DNA of 64,000 nt, from NCBI GenBank assembly GCA_029213005.1, contig JARGPI010000001.1, forward strand, positions 1 to 64,000, written 5' to 3'. Both the position numbers and the translations under genes were made by a program. Under the pieces are notes generated by a model, which saw only the letters and a program-made list of their open reading frames with translations, searched no databases and was not told the DNA's origin. Shown here in pieces: positions 28,647 through 38,755 of this stretch (its first letter is position 1; each line of letters begins with the position of its first letter). Origin of the DNA: Verrucomicrobiales bacterium. Lineage in GTDB: Bacteria; Verrucomicrobiota; Verrucomicrobiia; Verrucomicrobiales; DEV007.

Positions 28647-31600
28647 TCAGGAGTCGAACCAATACCGCTTTCTCCGAAAGGTTTGAGGAGGAAGCGGGAC
28701 CACTGAACTGTGGACGTTGGGAACGCCTTCCAGAATCACGTGGGCGTTGGTCCCCGTCATTCCGAGTGCGCTGACACCCGCTATGGGGCGGTCAGGATTC
28801 GGCCAGGCGGTTTCCTCGGTCACCACTTTCGCCGGGATTTGATCCCATGGAATGTGCTTGCTGGGGTGTTTGAAGTTGATCTGGCGGGGAATCACTCCGT
28901 GATGCATTGCAAGAGTCAGCTTGATCAAACCGGAGATTCCCCCGGCCGCTTCGAGATGCCCCAGATTTGCTTTCGCGGAACCCAGTAAAAGCGGATTCTT
29001 TTTCGTCCTGCCCTGACCGTAGACATTGGTCGCTGCAATCACTTCAATCGGATCGCCGAGTTCCGTTCCCGTGGCGTGAGCTTCGAGGTATTGAATATCG
29101 GCAGGCGAAAGGCGGGCTTTTGCGAGCGCCCGGGAAATCATTTGTTGCTGCGATTTGCCACTTGGAGCGGTCAGACCGGCATTCTGGCCGTTGTGTCCGA
29201 TCGCACTGCCGCGAATGACCGCGAGGATTCTGTCACCGTCCCGTTCCGCATCGCTGCGGCGTTTCAGAGCGATAACACCACAGCCCTCACCCCGGGCAAA
29301 ACCATCGGCTTCGGCTGAGAAAGATTTGCAGCGTCCATCCGGAGCGAGTACTTTACCTTTACATAACAGTAGAGAATTTACCGGGCTCAAAATAGCGTTG
29401 ACGCCACCGGCGAGGGCAAGGTTGCACTCGCCTTCGAGAAGACTCCGTGCCGCCTGACAGACCGCTACCAGAGAACTGCTGCTCGCAGTGTCGACCGCGA
29501 TTGCCGGACCTTCCAGTCCCAGCATATAGCTGACCCGTCCGACACCGGCACTATGGGATAGTCCGGCGCCCTGAGATCCGGAAATCTCGAGAGGACTGAA
29601 TTTCTCCCGGAGTTGTGCGTAGTCGGTGGACATGATGCCCATAAACACTCCGACATCAGGGTCCTGTATATTTTTCGGGTCGATTCCCGCATTCTGCAGG
29701 GCATGCCAACTCACCTCGAGCATCATGCGATGCTGGGGATCCATCCAGATCGCGTCTTCTTTGGAGAGTCCGAAAAATTCGGCATCAAACTCAGCGATAT
29801 CTTTGAGAAAGCCGCCCCGCTTGGTATAGATTTTTCCATTTTTCGGAGTCGGATCATATAGTGCATCGATATCCCAGCGGTCATTGGGGATTTGGCTGGT
29901 GGCATCGACCCCGTTGCGGAGCAATTCCCAGTAGTCCGATATTCCGTCGGCCGCCGGAAAGCGGCAACCCATCCCGATAATCGCGACCGATTCCTCGTCG
30001 TTTTCGAAGGTCACGGTAGCGGCAACCTCTGTCTTCGGAGCCTGAGCTGCCGGAACGGAGCTGATCAGATTGGAAAGGAAATCCGTCAGTTTGGAAACAC
30101 TGGGGTAGTCGAAGGCTAACGTTGGCGGGATCGCAAAAGCCTTACCGACCTGACGCTGCAGACGGGTGGCAAATTCCACCGCCATCAGGGAATCGAGTCC
30201 CAACTCGGCGAGCGGCACGTCGGCTCCCGGTGGTTTCGAAAGTGACAGCACCTGCTGAAGTTCGGCCTCAACGTGTTCCCGGAAAATGTCTTCGCGTGGA
30301 GTTTCGTCGTCTTCGTTATCCTCCGCTTCGCGAAGTTTTTCCAGCAGCACGGCATCAGCCGGGTTGTTCTGCATCGCCTCAGGCCAGAGTTCTTCGAGAA
30401 TGGCCGGTGGGTCAGCAGGGAAGCGCTGACGCATTTGCCCCCAATCGGCATCGAGCATAGTTGCCTGCACCAGACCGTTATCCAGCATCCGGTCAATACA
30501 TTCGTGAGCTTCTTCGGCAGTGAGCGGGGTGAGGCCCTGCATGTCGAGCGCCTTCTTGACCTTTTCGGTAGCCGCCATGCCCTCGTTCCAGGGACCAAAA
30601 TTCACACTGATCGCCGGGAGTCCTTCCGAGACCCGTTTGTAGGCAAGTCCATCGAGGTAGGCATTGCCCATGGCATAGTTAGCCTGTCCCGGAGATCCCA
30701 ATACAGAGGCCGCCGAGGAGTAGAGGACAAAGAAATCAAGCGGGCAGTCCAGTGTCAGTTCATGTAGTAAAGCGGAACCGGTTCGTTTCGGTGCGAGTAC
30801 CTTCTCAAATTTTTCCCAGGTCTGTTCGGCGAGTAGGCCATCGTCGAGAACTCCCGCTGCGTGGAGGATGCCACGGAGAGGTGGAAGCTCGGCTGCTATA
30901 TTTTTGAGCAGACTGTCCAGGCTGGTCCGATCGCTGATATCCGCAAGCATCACATGGATTTTGCAGCCTTTCGATTCGATTTCGCGAATCACTTGTTTTG
31001 CGGAATCGTTGGGCTCTCTTCGTGATACCAAAACAATGTGTCCGGCACCCCGGTCGGCGAGCCATTCCGCAGCACGGCGGCCCAGCATACCCAAACCACC
31101 GGTGATCAGGTAGGTAGCGTCGGACACTACGGGCAAGCCTGTGGTCAATGCCGGAGCTTTTGATGGAACGAGGCGTGGTATTAAAACCTGTTCTCCACGG
31201 AGCGCCATTTGGGTTTCGGCGGCTTCGGAAAGCAGGGCCTCGACCAGATTCTCCAGGTTATCGGGGCTGTAGTCGACCAGTCGACCCCGAAGTGGCGGAT
31301 TCTCATTGGTTACGACCCGGCCAAAACCCCAGAACTGGGAGGAATCGGGTTCGATGAGATCTCCATCGACGGCAGGTATAGCATTGACCGTAATAAACTG
31401 AAACCCGCGAGACAAGGCTTCAATCTTCTTCGATTTTAAGGCGGTCAGTAAGGCCAGAGTTCCGGCACAGTGACGTTTTGTGTAGTTGGTGTCGTCTTTA
31501 CCTTTTTGAGTATTCCAGATGATGCCATCGATCGGTTCGGTCAGAAGATCGAGCCAGAAAGTGGATTCGGTGGCCTGATCGGTCAGAGCGATTTCGGTGA

Positions 31601-34600
31601 CCGTTTGTCCTTTTTTCTGTAGTTCGGCAGCAATAGCGGTTTCCGTTTCACTGATGACGAGAAAATGACTGTTGGACGTGTTCGCTGGAGGGAGTGATTC
31701 GGTTCTCCAGGTGAGGGAGTAGAGAAGGCGTTCGGTAGTTGATCCCACCATTTGGCGGAGCGCCGACCGGCTCACGGCTCTGACCTGCAATTTTTCCAGC
31801 TTAACGACGACCTGTCCCCGATCGTCAAACAGAGTGATGTCGGCGGTGCGGGTGTCGCCTTCAGTTTCATTCCATTTCCCGTGGCACCAGAGCGACTGCT
31901 TGATAGCGCGGCCCGAGCTTTGGTATTTTCCAATTCCGACGGGAAGGAAGAGCGAGGATTCCGGATCGCGAAGCAACCCGACGGCGAGACTTTGGAACGC
32001 GCCGTCAAGGAGCATCGGTGGCAGTTGAAACCCTTGATGCTCACCGTTCAGTTCAAGCTTGGCGAGGACTTCGGTATCGCTGTAGCGAAGTGATTTTATC
32101 GTCTGGAATTCCGTTCCGTACTGGATTCCAAGTGACGCAAACATTTCGTAGAATGCTTTTATGTCGGCGACTTCAGGACAGTTGGCTTCGATTTTTGAAA
32201 GACTCTGAACAGAGCCCGGAGAAAATTCGCCGGGTGAATACGCAGCGGAGACGTTGCGAATCCAGGGGAGGTTTTCCCCTTCCGTGGAATGGATTTCCAG
32301 GCGGTCATTTACGATTGTTTGCATCGTGACCGGTTTCTGAATCATGAGCGGCATCTCGAAAGCGATGTCTTCGAGGACGGTTGATTCAGGTGCGGCCGAT
32401 ACTAGCATTTCCACATAGCCGGCCCCGGGAAAAAGGATGTCATCGAAAACGCGGTGGTCCGTGAGCCAGCGTTGTCTTTCCGGAGAAATGTGGCTTTCGA
32501 ACCGGGTCTCATTCTGGACTCCGGCAAGGGCACGTTTGCCGCCGAGGATGGGATGCTGGGTTCCCTCGCGCACCTGAAGCATACCGGGTTTCTCCGGTCC
32601 CCAGAAATATTTTCTTTGAAAGGGGTAGGTAGGTAGAGCTACCGCTTTGCGGTTTTTATCCGGATTGGTGAGGGACTCAAAATCGGGGTTGACTCCGTGC
32701 TGGTAGAGTTTTGCCACAGTCTCCTTGATCGAAACCTTGTCGTCGCTGTCTTTATCTAGACTTGAGATAAGCGCGGCAGGATCGCCTGCCCAGCTCGCGG
32801 CAGCCATTCTGGTCAATACGGGGAGGGGACCCAGTTCGACGAGTATATCACAGCGGTGGGCGTCGAGGTGCTGGATGCTTTTGGTATATTGAACCGCTTC
32901 CCTGAGTTGGGTTCTCCAGTATTTTCCGTCCGGTATAAAATCGGCTGAAAGGGCTTCGCCGGTAATATTACAAATGAGTGGGATATGTCCGGTCTGAAAA
33001 GGGATCGTATTGACGATCGATTCGAACTCGTCGAGTATAGGATCGAGTAGAACGGAATGAAACGCGTGCGAGGTGGCGAGTCGCTTTACCCGGATTTGCT
33101 TTGCTTCAAATTCTTTTTCGGCGGCGGCGACGGATGCTTCCGGTCCGCTGATCACGAGGTGGGTTCCGTTGTGAGCCGCGATGGAGAGCTTGTCCTGCTG
33201 TGTGACGACCGCTTCGACCAATTCGCTACTGGAAAAGACTGCGGCCATTGCGCCTCCAGCGGGCAGGCTGCTGGTGAGGCGGCTCCGTTCGTGAATCAAT
33301 TTGATACCGGATTTCCAGTCCAGCATCCCGGCAACACAAGCTGCGGCATATTGACCCAGGCTGTGACCCAGAACCATATCGGGATGGATACCCCAGCTTT
33401 TCATCAGCTCGGCTAACGATAGATGGATCGCAAACAGGGCGGGTTGAGTCCAGTAGGTATCACCTAGTTGTTCGCCGTCCTCTGCGATGATCTGGCACAA
33501 GTTGCCACAGCGGTATTGGCTAAGTTCCTCCGCACAGCGATCCATCGTTTCTCGAAAGACCTTTTCGGACTGGTAGAGATCCCGGCCCATACCTACATAC
33601 TGCGATCCCTGGCCGGTAAACTGCCAGGCGACAACCGGTTTGGGTTTTGCTGAGCCGTGAAAGGTGCCTTCGGTCTCACGTCCGCTGGCGAGGGCTGATA
33701 ACCGGTTTTCGGCGGTTTTTCGATCGATCGCAACGATACCGGCACGGTTTTCAAAATGGCGTCGGTCAGTCGCTGCGGTATAGGCCATGTCCGCGAGCCC
33801 GATATCGCGATTTTCTTTGAGAAAAGTATAGTAACGCTCTGCGAGATCCCGAACGGCGCCCTCGTTTTTTCCACTGAGGGTTATTAATTCCGGTTTTACC
33901 GGTTCGGTTTCGGGACTGTACAGGGTACGGTCCGGGACTGTACCCTGTACAGTCGGCGGAGATTCGATGATGACGTGAGCGTTCGTGCCGCTCATTCCAA
34001 AAGCACTGACTCCGGCAGTGTGGCGATCGTCTCCCGGCCAGGCGCGCGCTTCGGTTACGACTTCAACCGCATCGCGTTCCCAGTTGATGTGGGGATTTGG
34101 TGTCTCAAAATGAAGATGCGCGGGAATTTGGTTTTTCTGGATCGCCAAAACGGTTTTGATCACTCCGGCGATTCCGGCGGCGGCTTCGAGGTGGCCCAGA
34201 TTGGTTTTTACGGAACCGACGAGGAGGGGAGCGCCCTTTTCGCGTCCCGCCGCAAGCACTGAAGCCGCAGCGTTCATTTCGATCGGGTCCCCGAGTTCGG
34301 TGCCGGTCCCGTGTGCCTCGAGATAATCGATTTCGTGGGCGGTGCGTCCGGCGTTTTCGAGTGCTTTCCGGATAACGAGTTTTTGTGATTCCGGGTTCGG
34401 GGCGGTCAGACCGCTGCTGAATCCGTTGTGAGTCACGGCTGATCCCCGGATCACCGCGAGGACGTTGTCACCGTTCTTCTGCGCGTCGGAAAGACGTCGC
34501 AGGGCAATCACTCCGCAGCCTTCGCCACGGAGATAGCCATCGGCGGTAGCGTCAAAGGCCCGACTGTGGCCATGCGGGGAAAGCGCCTGTAGTTTGCAGG

Positions 34601-35306
34601 TCATGACGGTGGTTTTTGGAGAAACCATCACGTTGACGCCGCCGACGAGGGCCCGGTCGCATTCTTTCTGACGAAGACTCTGACAGGCGAGGTGAAGGGC
34701 GACGAGGGATGAGGAGCAGGCGGTATCGACGGCCAGACTGGGGCCCTGAACTCCGAGATAATAGGAAAGACGTCCGCACAGAAAGCTGCCTGCAGACCCG
34801 GTCGCGATGTAGGGATTCAGGTCGCGGAGAACATCGGTCGCGGTATTCTGGTAGTCGTTGTGCATCCAGCCGACAAAGACACCGGTGTCTTTGACGACCT
34901 CATCAGAGGCCCAACCGGCGCGTTCGATTGCTTCCCAGCCGACTTCGAGAAAGAGCCGTTGCTGAGGATCCACCCAGGTGGCTTCGCGAGGGGATATCCC
35001 GAAGAAATCGGCATCCATTTCGTCGATTTTGTCGAGGAAAGAACCGCGCAGGGTATACATCTTGCCGGGTGCTTCCTGATCCTCGTCGAAAAAGGCATCG
35101 CGGTCCCAGCGTTCCGGTGGAACTTCGGAAACTTCATCGGTTTTGTTGATGAGGCTTTCCCAGAATTTTTCGGGCGTATCGGAACTTTTAGGGAAGCGAC
35201 AGGCCGTCGAGACAATGGCGATAGGCTCGACGGAACCGCTCTCGGCTTCGGCGAGTTTTTGCTTCAGTTCTCGAATTTTGGCGAGTGCTTCTTTGGCAGG
35301 CGACAT
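28647..35306 (-). CDS. Type I polyketide synthase: KS-AT-DH-KR-ACP-KS(Ser)
   Basis: KS1 VDTACSSSLVAL; AT VLGHSLGQYAA and SHAFHS; DH HRVFDDILFPGAGY; KR ITGGLGMLGR and YSSAASVLGSPGQANYAMGNAYLD; ACP LGLDSLMAVEF; KS2 VDTASSSSLVAV. Confidence 0.95.
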   Translation of the reverse strand: MSPAKEALAKIRELKQKLAEAESGSVEPIAIVSTACRFPKSSDTPEKFWESLINKTDEVSEVPPERWDRDAFFDEDQEAPGKMYTLRGSFLDKIDEMDADFFGISPREATWVDPQQRLFLEVGWEAIERAGWASDEVVKDTGVFVGWMHNDYQNTATDVLRDLNPYIATGSAGSFLCGRLSYYLGVQGPSLAVDTACSSSLVALHLACQSLRQKECDRALVGGVNVMVSPKTTVMTCKLQALSPHGHSRAFDATADGYLRGEGCGVIALRRLSDAQKNGDNVLAVIRGSAVTHNGFSSGLTAPNPESQKLVIRKALENAGRTAHEIDYLEAHGTGTELGDPIEMNAAASVLAAGREKGAPLLVGSVKTNLGHLEAAAGIAGVIKTVLAIQKNQIPAHLHFETPNPHINWERDAVEVVTEARAWPGDDRHTAGVSAFGMSGTNAHVIIESPPTVQGTVPDRTLYSPETEPVKPELITLSGKNEGAVRDLAERYYTFLKENRDIGLADMAYTAATDRRHFENRAGIVAIDRKTAENRLSALASGRETEGTFHGSAKPKPVVAWQFTGQGSQYVGMGRDLYQSEKVFRETMDRCAEELSQYRCGNLCQIIAEDGEQLGDTYWTQPALFAIHLSLAELMKSWGIHPDMVLGHSLGQYAAACVAGMLDWKSGIKLIHERSRLTSSLPAGGAMAAVFSSSELVEAVVTQQDKLSIAAHNGTHLVISGPEASVAAAEKEFEAKQIRVKRLATSHAFHSVLLDPILDEFESIVNTIPFQTGHIPLICNITGEALSADFIPDGKYWRTQLREAVQYTKSIQHLDAHRCDILVELGPLPVLTRMAAASWAGDPAALISSLDKDSDDKVSIKETVAKLYQHGVNPDFESLTNPDKNRKAVALPTYPFQRKYFWGPEKPGMLQVREGTQHPILGGKRALAGVQNETRFESHISPERQRWLTDHRVFDDILFPGAGYVEMLVSAAPESTVLEDIAFEMPLMIQKPVTMQTIVNDRLEIHSTEGENLPWIRNVSAAYSPGEFSPGSVQSLSKIEANCPEVADIKAFYEMFASLGIQYGTEFQTIKSLRYSDTEVLAKLELNGEHQGFQLPPMLLDGAFQSLAVGLLRDPESSLFLPVGIGKYQSSGRAIKQSLWCHGKWNETEGDTRTADITLFDDRGQVVVKLEKLQVRAVSRSALRQMVGSTTERLLYSLTWRTESLPPANTSNSHFLVISETETAIAAELQKKGQTVTEIALTDQATESTFWLDLLTEPIDGIIWNTQKGKDDTNYTKRHCAGTLALLTALKSKKIEALSRGFQFITVNAIPAVDGDLIEPDSSQFWGFGRVVTNENPPLRGRLVDYSPDNLENLVEALLSEAAETQMALRGEQVLIPRLVPSKAPALTTGLPVVSDATYLITGGLGMLGRRAAEWLADRGAGHIVLVSRREPNDSAKQVIREIESKGCKIHVMLADISDRTSLDSLLKNIAAELPPLRGILHAAGVLDDGLLAEQTWEKFEKVLAPKRTGSALLHELTLDCPLDFFVLYSSAASVLGSPGQANYAMGNAYLDGLAYKRVSEGLPAISVNFGPWNEGMAATEKVKKALDMQGLTPLTAEEAHECIDRMLDNGLVQATMLDADWGQMRQRFPADPPAILEELWPEAMQNNPADAVLLEKLREAEDNEDDETPREDIFREHVEAELQQVLSLSKPPGADVPLAELGLDSLMAVEFATRLQRQVGKAFAIPPTLAFDYPSVSKLTDFLSNLISSVPAAQAPKTEVAATVTFENDEESVAIIGMGCRFPAADGISDYWELLRNGVDATSQIPNDRWDIDALYDPTPKNGKIYTKRGGFLKDIAEFDAEFFGLSKEDAIWMDPQHRMMLEVSWHALQNAGIDPKNIQDPDVGVFMGIMSTDYAQLREKFSPLEISGSQGAGLSHSAGVGRVSYMLGLEGPAIAVDTASSSSLVAVCQAARSLLEGECNLALAGGVNAILSPVNSLLLCKGKVLAPDGRCKSFSAEADGFARGEGCGVIALKRRSDAERDGDRILAVIRGSAIGHNGQNAGLTAPSGKSQQQMISRALAKARLSPADIQYLEAHATGTELGDPIEVIAATNVYGQGRTKKNPLLLGSAKANLGHLEAAGGISGLIKLTLAMHHGVIPRQINFKHPSKHIPWDQIPAKVVTEETAWPNPDRPIAGVSALGMTGTNAHVILEGVPNVHSSVVPLPPQTFRRKRYWFDS
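33914..33954. repeat. Palindromic repeat array D (2 units), inside PKS CDS
   Basis: gactgtacagggtacggtc (33914) + cgg + gactgtaccctgtacagtc (33936); encodes TVQGTVPDRTLYS in frame. Confidence 0.92.
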
Positions 35307-35466
35307 AGGATTTCCGGGTTTAGAGGAATATAATTCCTTTATAGATAGGTACAATCATAGCATTTATGGAATTTTGAAAGTGCAATATTATCCTATTCAA
35401 AGAGATATTTCCCTTGTTTAACAAATACCCTGACAAAGGCCTGATTCCAAATCAAAGAATGTGGCG

Positions 35467-37989
35467 CTATCTTTTGCCGAGGTTTCGGACAATTGCCTGG
35501 TATTCTCTAGGGAGATCGAAGGACGTGGTTTCGAATTCAGCTAAATATTCTTCCGCTTCTTCCTCCCGTTTGAGTGATTGAAGAAGGAGAAGTTTCTCAA
35601 CCTTCAGAGCGGTGACGATTGAGAGTGTGGGGTCCAGATTTTCGAGTTCTTCCTCAATGAGGCGGAGGGCTTCCTCCTGTTGCCCCTGGTCGGCGAGGAT
35701 CCCGAGAAACTCCCGCCAGGCACTGCCTTTTCGGGGAGAGGTCCGGGCGATGTTCTCGGCAATATCATAGAGGTCACGATCGGTGAGAAGACGGACTGCC
35801 GCGGCGTTGGCGAGGTTCGAATATCCGTGGTATCCCTCGTCGATCCATTCCGCTCTGAGAATATCGGACATCACCTGCCGTCGCTGGCCGGGCGAAGAGA
35901 AGGCTTTTTCCGGGTCGAGATTTTTTGGATTGAGTAACTCATCGACCGTGGGAATCAGCTCGCTGGAATGGGTTAAAATGGTGGTGAGGTGCCTCTTCCG
36001 GACGGCTTCCAGAGAATCCCACCACTGAGTCCACTCGTCAGCCCGGTTACAGAGGGCATGCGCTGTGAGAGCGCGAAGCGCAAATTGCCGAACGTAGGTC
36101 CGATAGACATATTCGGGGACGGTTTCGAGAATGCTGCGACTGATGGAAAGGTAATTTCGGAGGCGTTCCGGATCGTTTTCCTGACAACTGTTGATGATCC
36201 GTTCATCGGTCATCATCAAAATGGCGCGGCAGAGATCCCCCCTGCGGCGGGAGATGGTCTGGTTGTCATCCTTTACGGCTCGTCCCCACCAGAGTTCGAT
36301 GGGGAATGAGAGCCCGCTCTCCAATTCGCAGGCGGCGCCGTGCATCTCGATTCGACCGGCCCAATAGGGGCGAACCCGGGGTTCCTCCTGTTCGATGCGG
36401 GTTTCGAGCCCGATCTGGTTGGTCTCGAGCCATTCTTTTATTGTTCGGTTCTTCTGACTTAACGAAAAGATCTCAAAGGCGCGGACCTGTTGTTCGCCGG
36501 TCCATTCGGGCAGCTCGGGATGTTTTTTCACGTAGGCATCGAGCCGGGTTTGAAGGTTGGATTCGGCTCTGCTGAAGATTGGCGAATTCGGCGTTGCGGA
36601 AAGAATCAGCTCGGCGAGAAGCCGATCGTTTTTCCCAGGAATGGTTTTCAGATAATCGGGTATCGCTTTTTCGAGGCGAGCGTCATAACCGGCGTCGACA
36701 TCGAGATGATCGGGGGAGTATTCGGTGACATTGGCTTGCTTGATCCGGGCCTGATTGGCCAAGGAAAATTCCCCGGCCCGAATCAAATGAATCCAGATGC
36801 CGGGATAAACGAGATCGTCGAAGCTGAATCTCTGAAAATGGGTGCTGATCTGGGATTTTGTCCCGACCCGGCAGATCAGTTCCGTCATCGGGAGTATAAA
36901 ATCGCTCCGCGGATCGAGTCGGCTCGAAACGGGTTTCAGCGACTTTGAAATGCGCTTTTCCCAGGCGGCAATCAGTTCGGTTCCCTGGTTTCGCCAGGCT
37001 TGATCCTGATCGCTGCCACGTAGAAAGGCGGCAATCGCGTATTTGAAAGCGGTCCCGGAAACACTCGCTTTGTCCTGAAAAGCCAGTGTGAGAGTCCGTC
37101 CGATTTCGAGTCGCACCGGTGGTGTGATCTCTTCCCGGAAATTCCGCCCGATCAGGTTCGCAAAACCCACTCGCCACGCCGGGCTGAGGATCGGATTCTG
37201 GAGAATTTCGATCAGGCGGCTGTCGAGGCGATTCGCTCTGAGTAAGCGGGTGGAGGCGATCGGAGTGCCTTCGGCCCGCTCAAACATGGCGAGTCCGAGG
37301 TGGATCGCCTCACCGAAACCGGAGATCGTCAGATCGGGATCCCCACTCTTTTCGATCGCCCAGGCAGCTATCTCGTTGCGTTGCGCGGGGCGAAGATGAT
37401 AGGCAAAATCGAAAAAATAGGGGGCCAGAAAAATCGACTGACCTTCGCCACAGACGGTTCGGAGGTCGCGGAGAATCAGGTCCATTGCGCTGGTGGGCTG
37501 ATAATTGCCACCACGGCTTAAAAAGTGGCTGAATAGAGCAAACTGGCGGGCATTGTTGCCGATGCCGTTAAAAGGGATCTCGCCTTTCAAATCATTCCGA
37601 TAGGTTCGGACCATCAAGCCGATACAATCGAGCGATTCAATAACGTCCTCGTAGTAGGAGATGAATCCGGAAATATAAGTCGTCCCGTTTTTCATCGGTT
37701 TGAAGGCACCTCGTTCGTCAATATTTTGAAGAATGAGGCGATGAGTTTGCAGGACGAGATCGTCAGCAATATCCGGTTCGTCGTGAACCACATCCTTGAG
37801 GATCTGGTAGAAAATGCTCTTAATATTGGCCGGATCGATCCCTTTGATTCCGGTATCTTTAAAAGCCTCAGCTGCGATGTATTTTTTACGGAACTCGCTG
37901 AAAGTCTGGGCTTTGCCTGTGTGGGGCGTCAACAGCGAAACGAGCCCTGAGCCTATTAAGATCAGAGTTGTCAGGAATGGTTTCGGCAT
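35467..37989 (-). CDS. Hypothetical exported protein
   Basis: MPKPFLTTLILIGSGLVSLLTPHTGKAQT signal peptide; long uninterrupted ORF. Confidence 0.65.
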   Translation of the reverse strand: MPKPFLTTLILIGSGLVSLLTPHTGKAQTFSEFRKKYIAAEAFKDTGIKGIDPANIKSIFYQILKDVVHDEPDIADDLVLQTHRLILQNIDERGAFKPMKNGTTYISGFISYYEDVIESLDCIGLMVRTYRNDLKGEIPFNGIGNNARQFALFSHFLSRGGNYQPTSAMDLILRDLRTVCGEGQSIFLAPYFFDFAYHLRPAQRNEIAAWAIEKSGDPDLTISGFGEAIHLGLAMFERAEGTPIASTRLLRANRLDSRLIEILQNPILSPAWRVGFANLIGRNFREEITPPVRLEIGRTLTLAFQDKASVSGTAFKYAIAAFLRGSDQDQAWRNQGTELIAAWEKRISKSLKPVSSRLDPRSDFILPMTELICRVGTKSQISTHFQRFSFDDLVYPGIWIHLIRAGEFSLANQARIKQANVTEYSPDHLDVDAGYDARLEKAIPDYLKTIPGKNDRLLAELILSATPNSPIFSRAESNLQTRLDAYVKKHPELPEWTGEQQVRAFEIFSLSQKNRTIKEWLETNQIGLETRIEQEEPRVRPYWAGRIEMHGAACELESGLSFPIELWWGRAVKDDNQTISRRRGDLCRAILMMTDERIINSCQENDPERLRNYLSISRSILETVPEYVYRTYVRQFALRALTAHALCNRADEWTQWWDSLEAVRKRHLTTILTHSSELIPTVDELLNPKNLDPEKAFSSPGQRRQVMSDILRAEWIDEGYHGYSNLANAAAVRLLTDRDLYDIAENIARTSPRKGSAWREFLGILADQGQQEEALRLIEEELENLDPTLSIVTALKVEKLLLLQSLKREEEAEEYLAEFETTSFDLPREYQAIVRNLGKR

Positions 37990-38069
37990 GTTCCACTTTA
38001 CGTCGAAAATTCGATTACGAAATCTGAATTTGGAGGTGGAAATGAAGAAGTCACTCTCTACTGTGCGGC

Positions 38070-38648
38070 ATGTCAGCAAACCGCCGGAAGGTGATTTTTA
38101 CAGTAACAGCCGCTTTGGTGATTCCGCTGCTCGGGTGGTGGCTTCTTCTCACCCTCGGTGTGGTTGGCAGCCCGGGGCAGCCGGTAACGCCACCGTTTAA
38201 TATGTCTGACCGGATTTCGACGGTAGTTATCACGAAAAATGATGCCGGGGAACTCGTCGCGACCTTCGATGGCTGGAAAGAGGGGCAGAAACCGCTCACG
38301 GCAGACGAATTTTTTGAGGAAGTTTACTCTCGTCAGGTCCAGTTACCCTACATTCTTCGTAAGCTTGACATCACCTCGCGTGCCAGTCTGCTCTGGGTGG
38401 GATTTGGCCTTGTCGCCCAGGGGGTATTCGCGGGACGGATGCTGGTTCAGTGGTATGCCAGCGAAAAGGCGAAAGCTTCAATCGTTCCAAATGCTTTCTG
38501 GTGGATGAGCTTAATCGGTTCGTCGATGTGTATCATTTACTTTATCTGGCGGAAAGAGCCGGTTGGGGTACTCGGGCAGGCCACTGGCTGGTTGATTTAT
38601 GTGCGAAACCTGTGGATGATTTACGGAAAATCGGGGGAATGCACTTAA
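38070..38648 (+). CDS. Lipid A biosynthesis N-terminal (LAB_N) domain membrane protein
   Basis: GRMLVQWYASEKAKASIVPNAFWWMSLIGSSMCIIYFIWRKEPVGVLGQATGWLIYVRNLWMI. Confidence 0.88.
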   Translation: MSANRRKVIFTVTAALVIPLLGWWLLLTLGVVGSPGQPVTPPFNMSDRISTVVITKNDAGELVATFDGWKEGQKPLTADEFFEEVYSRQVQLPYILRKLDITSRASLLWVGFGLVAQGVFAGRMLVQWYASEKAKASIVPNAFWWMSLIGSSMCIIYFIWRKEPVGVLGQATGWLIYVRNLWMIYGKSGECT

Positions 38649-38755
38649 GATATCTCTTCGGCGGTGCGTTATGAAAAAAGGCATGGAATACGGCAGTGAA
38701 CTGAGTACAGGTATTGACGTTTTCCAGTAAGATCGCTAATATTTAAATAGTATTT

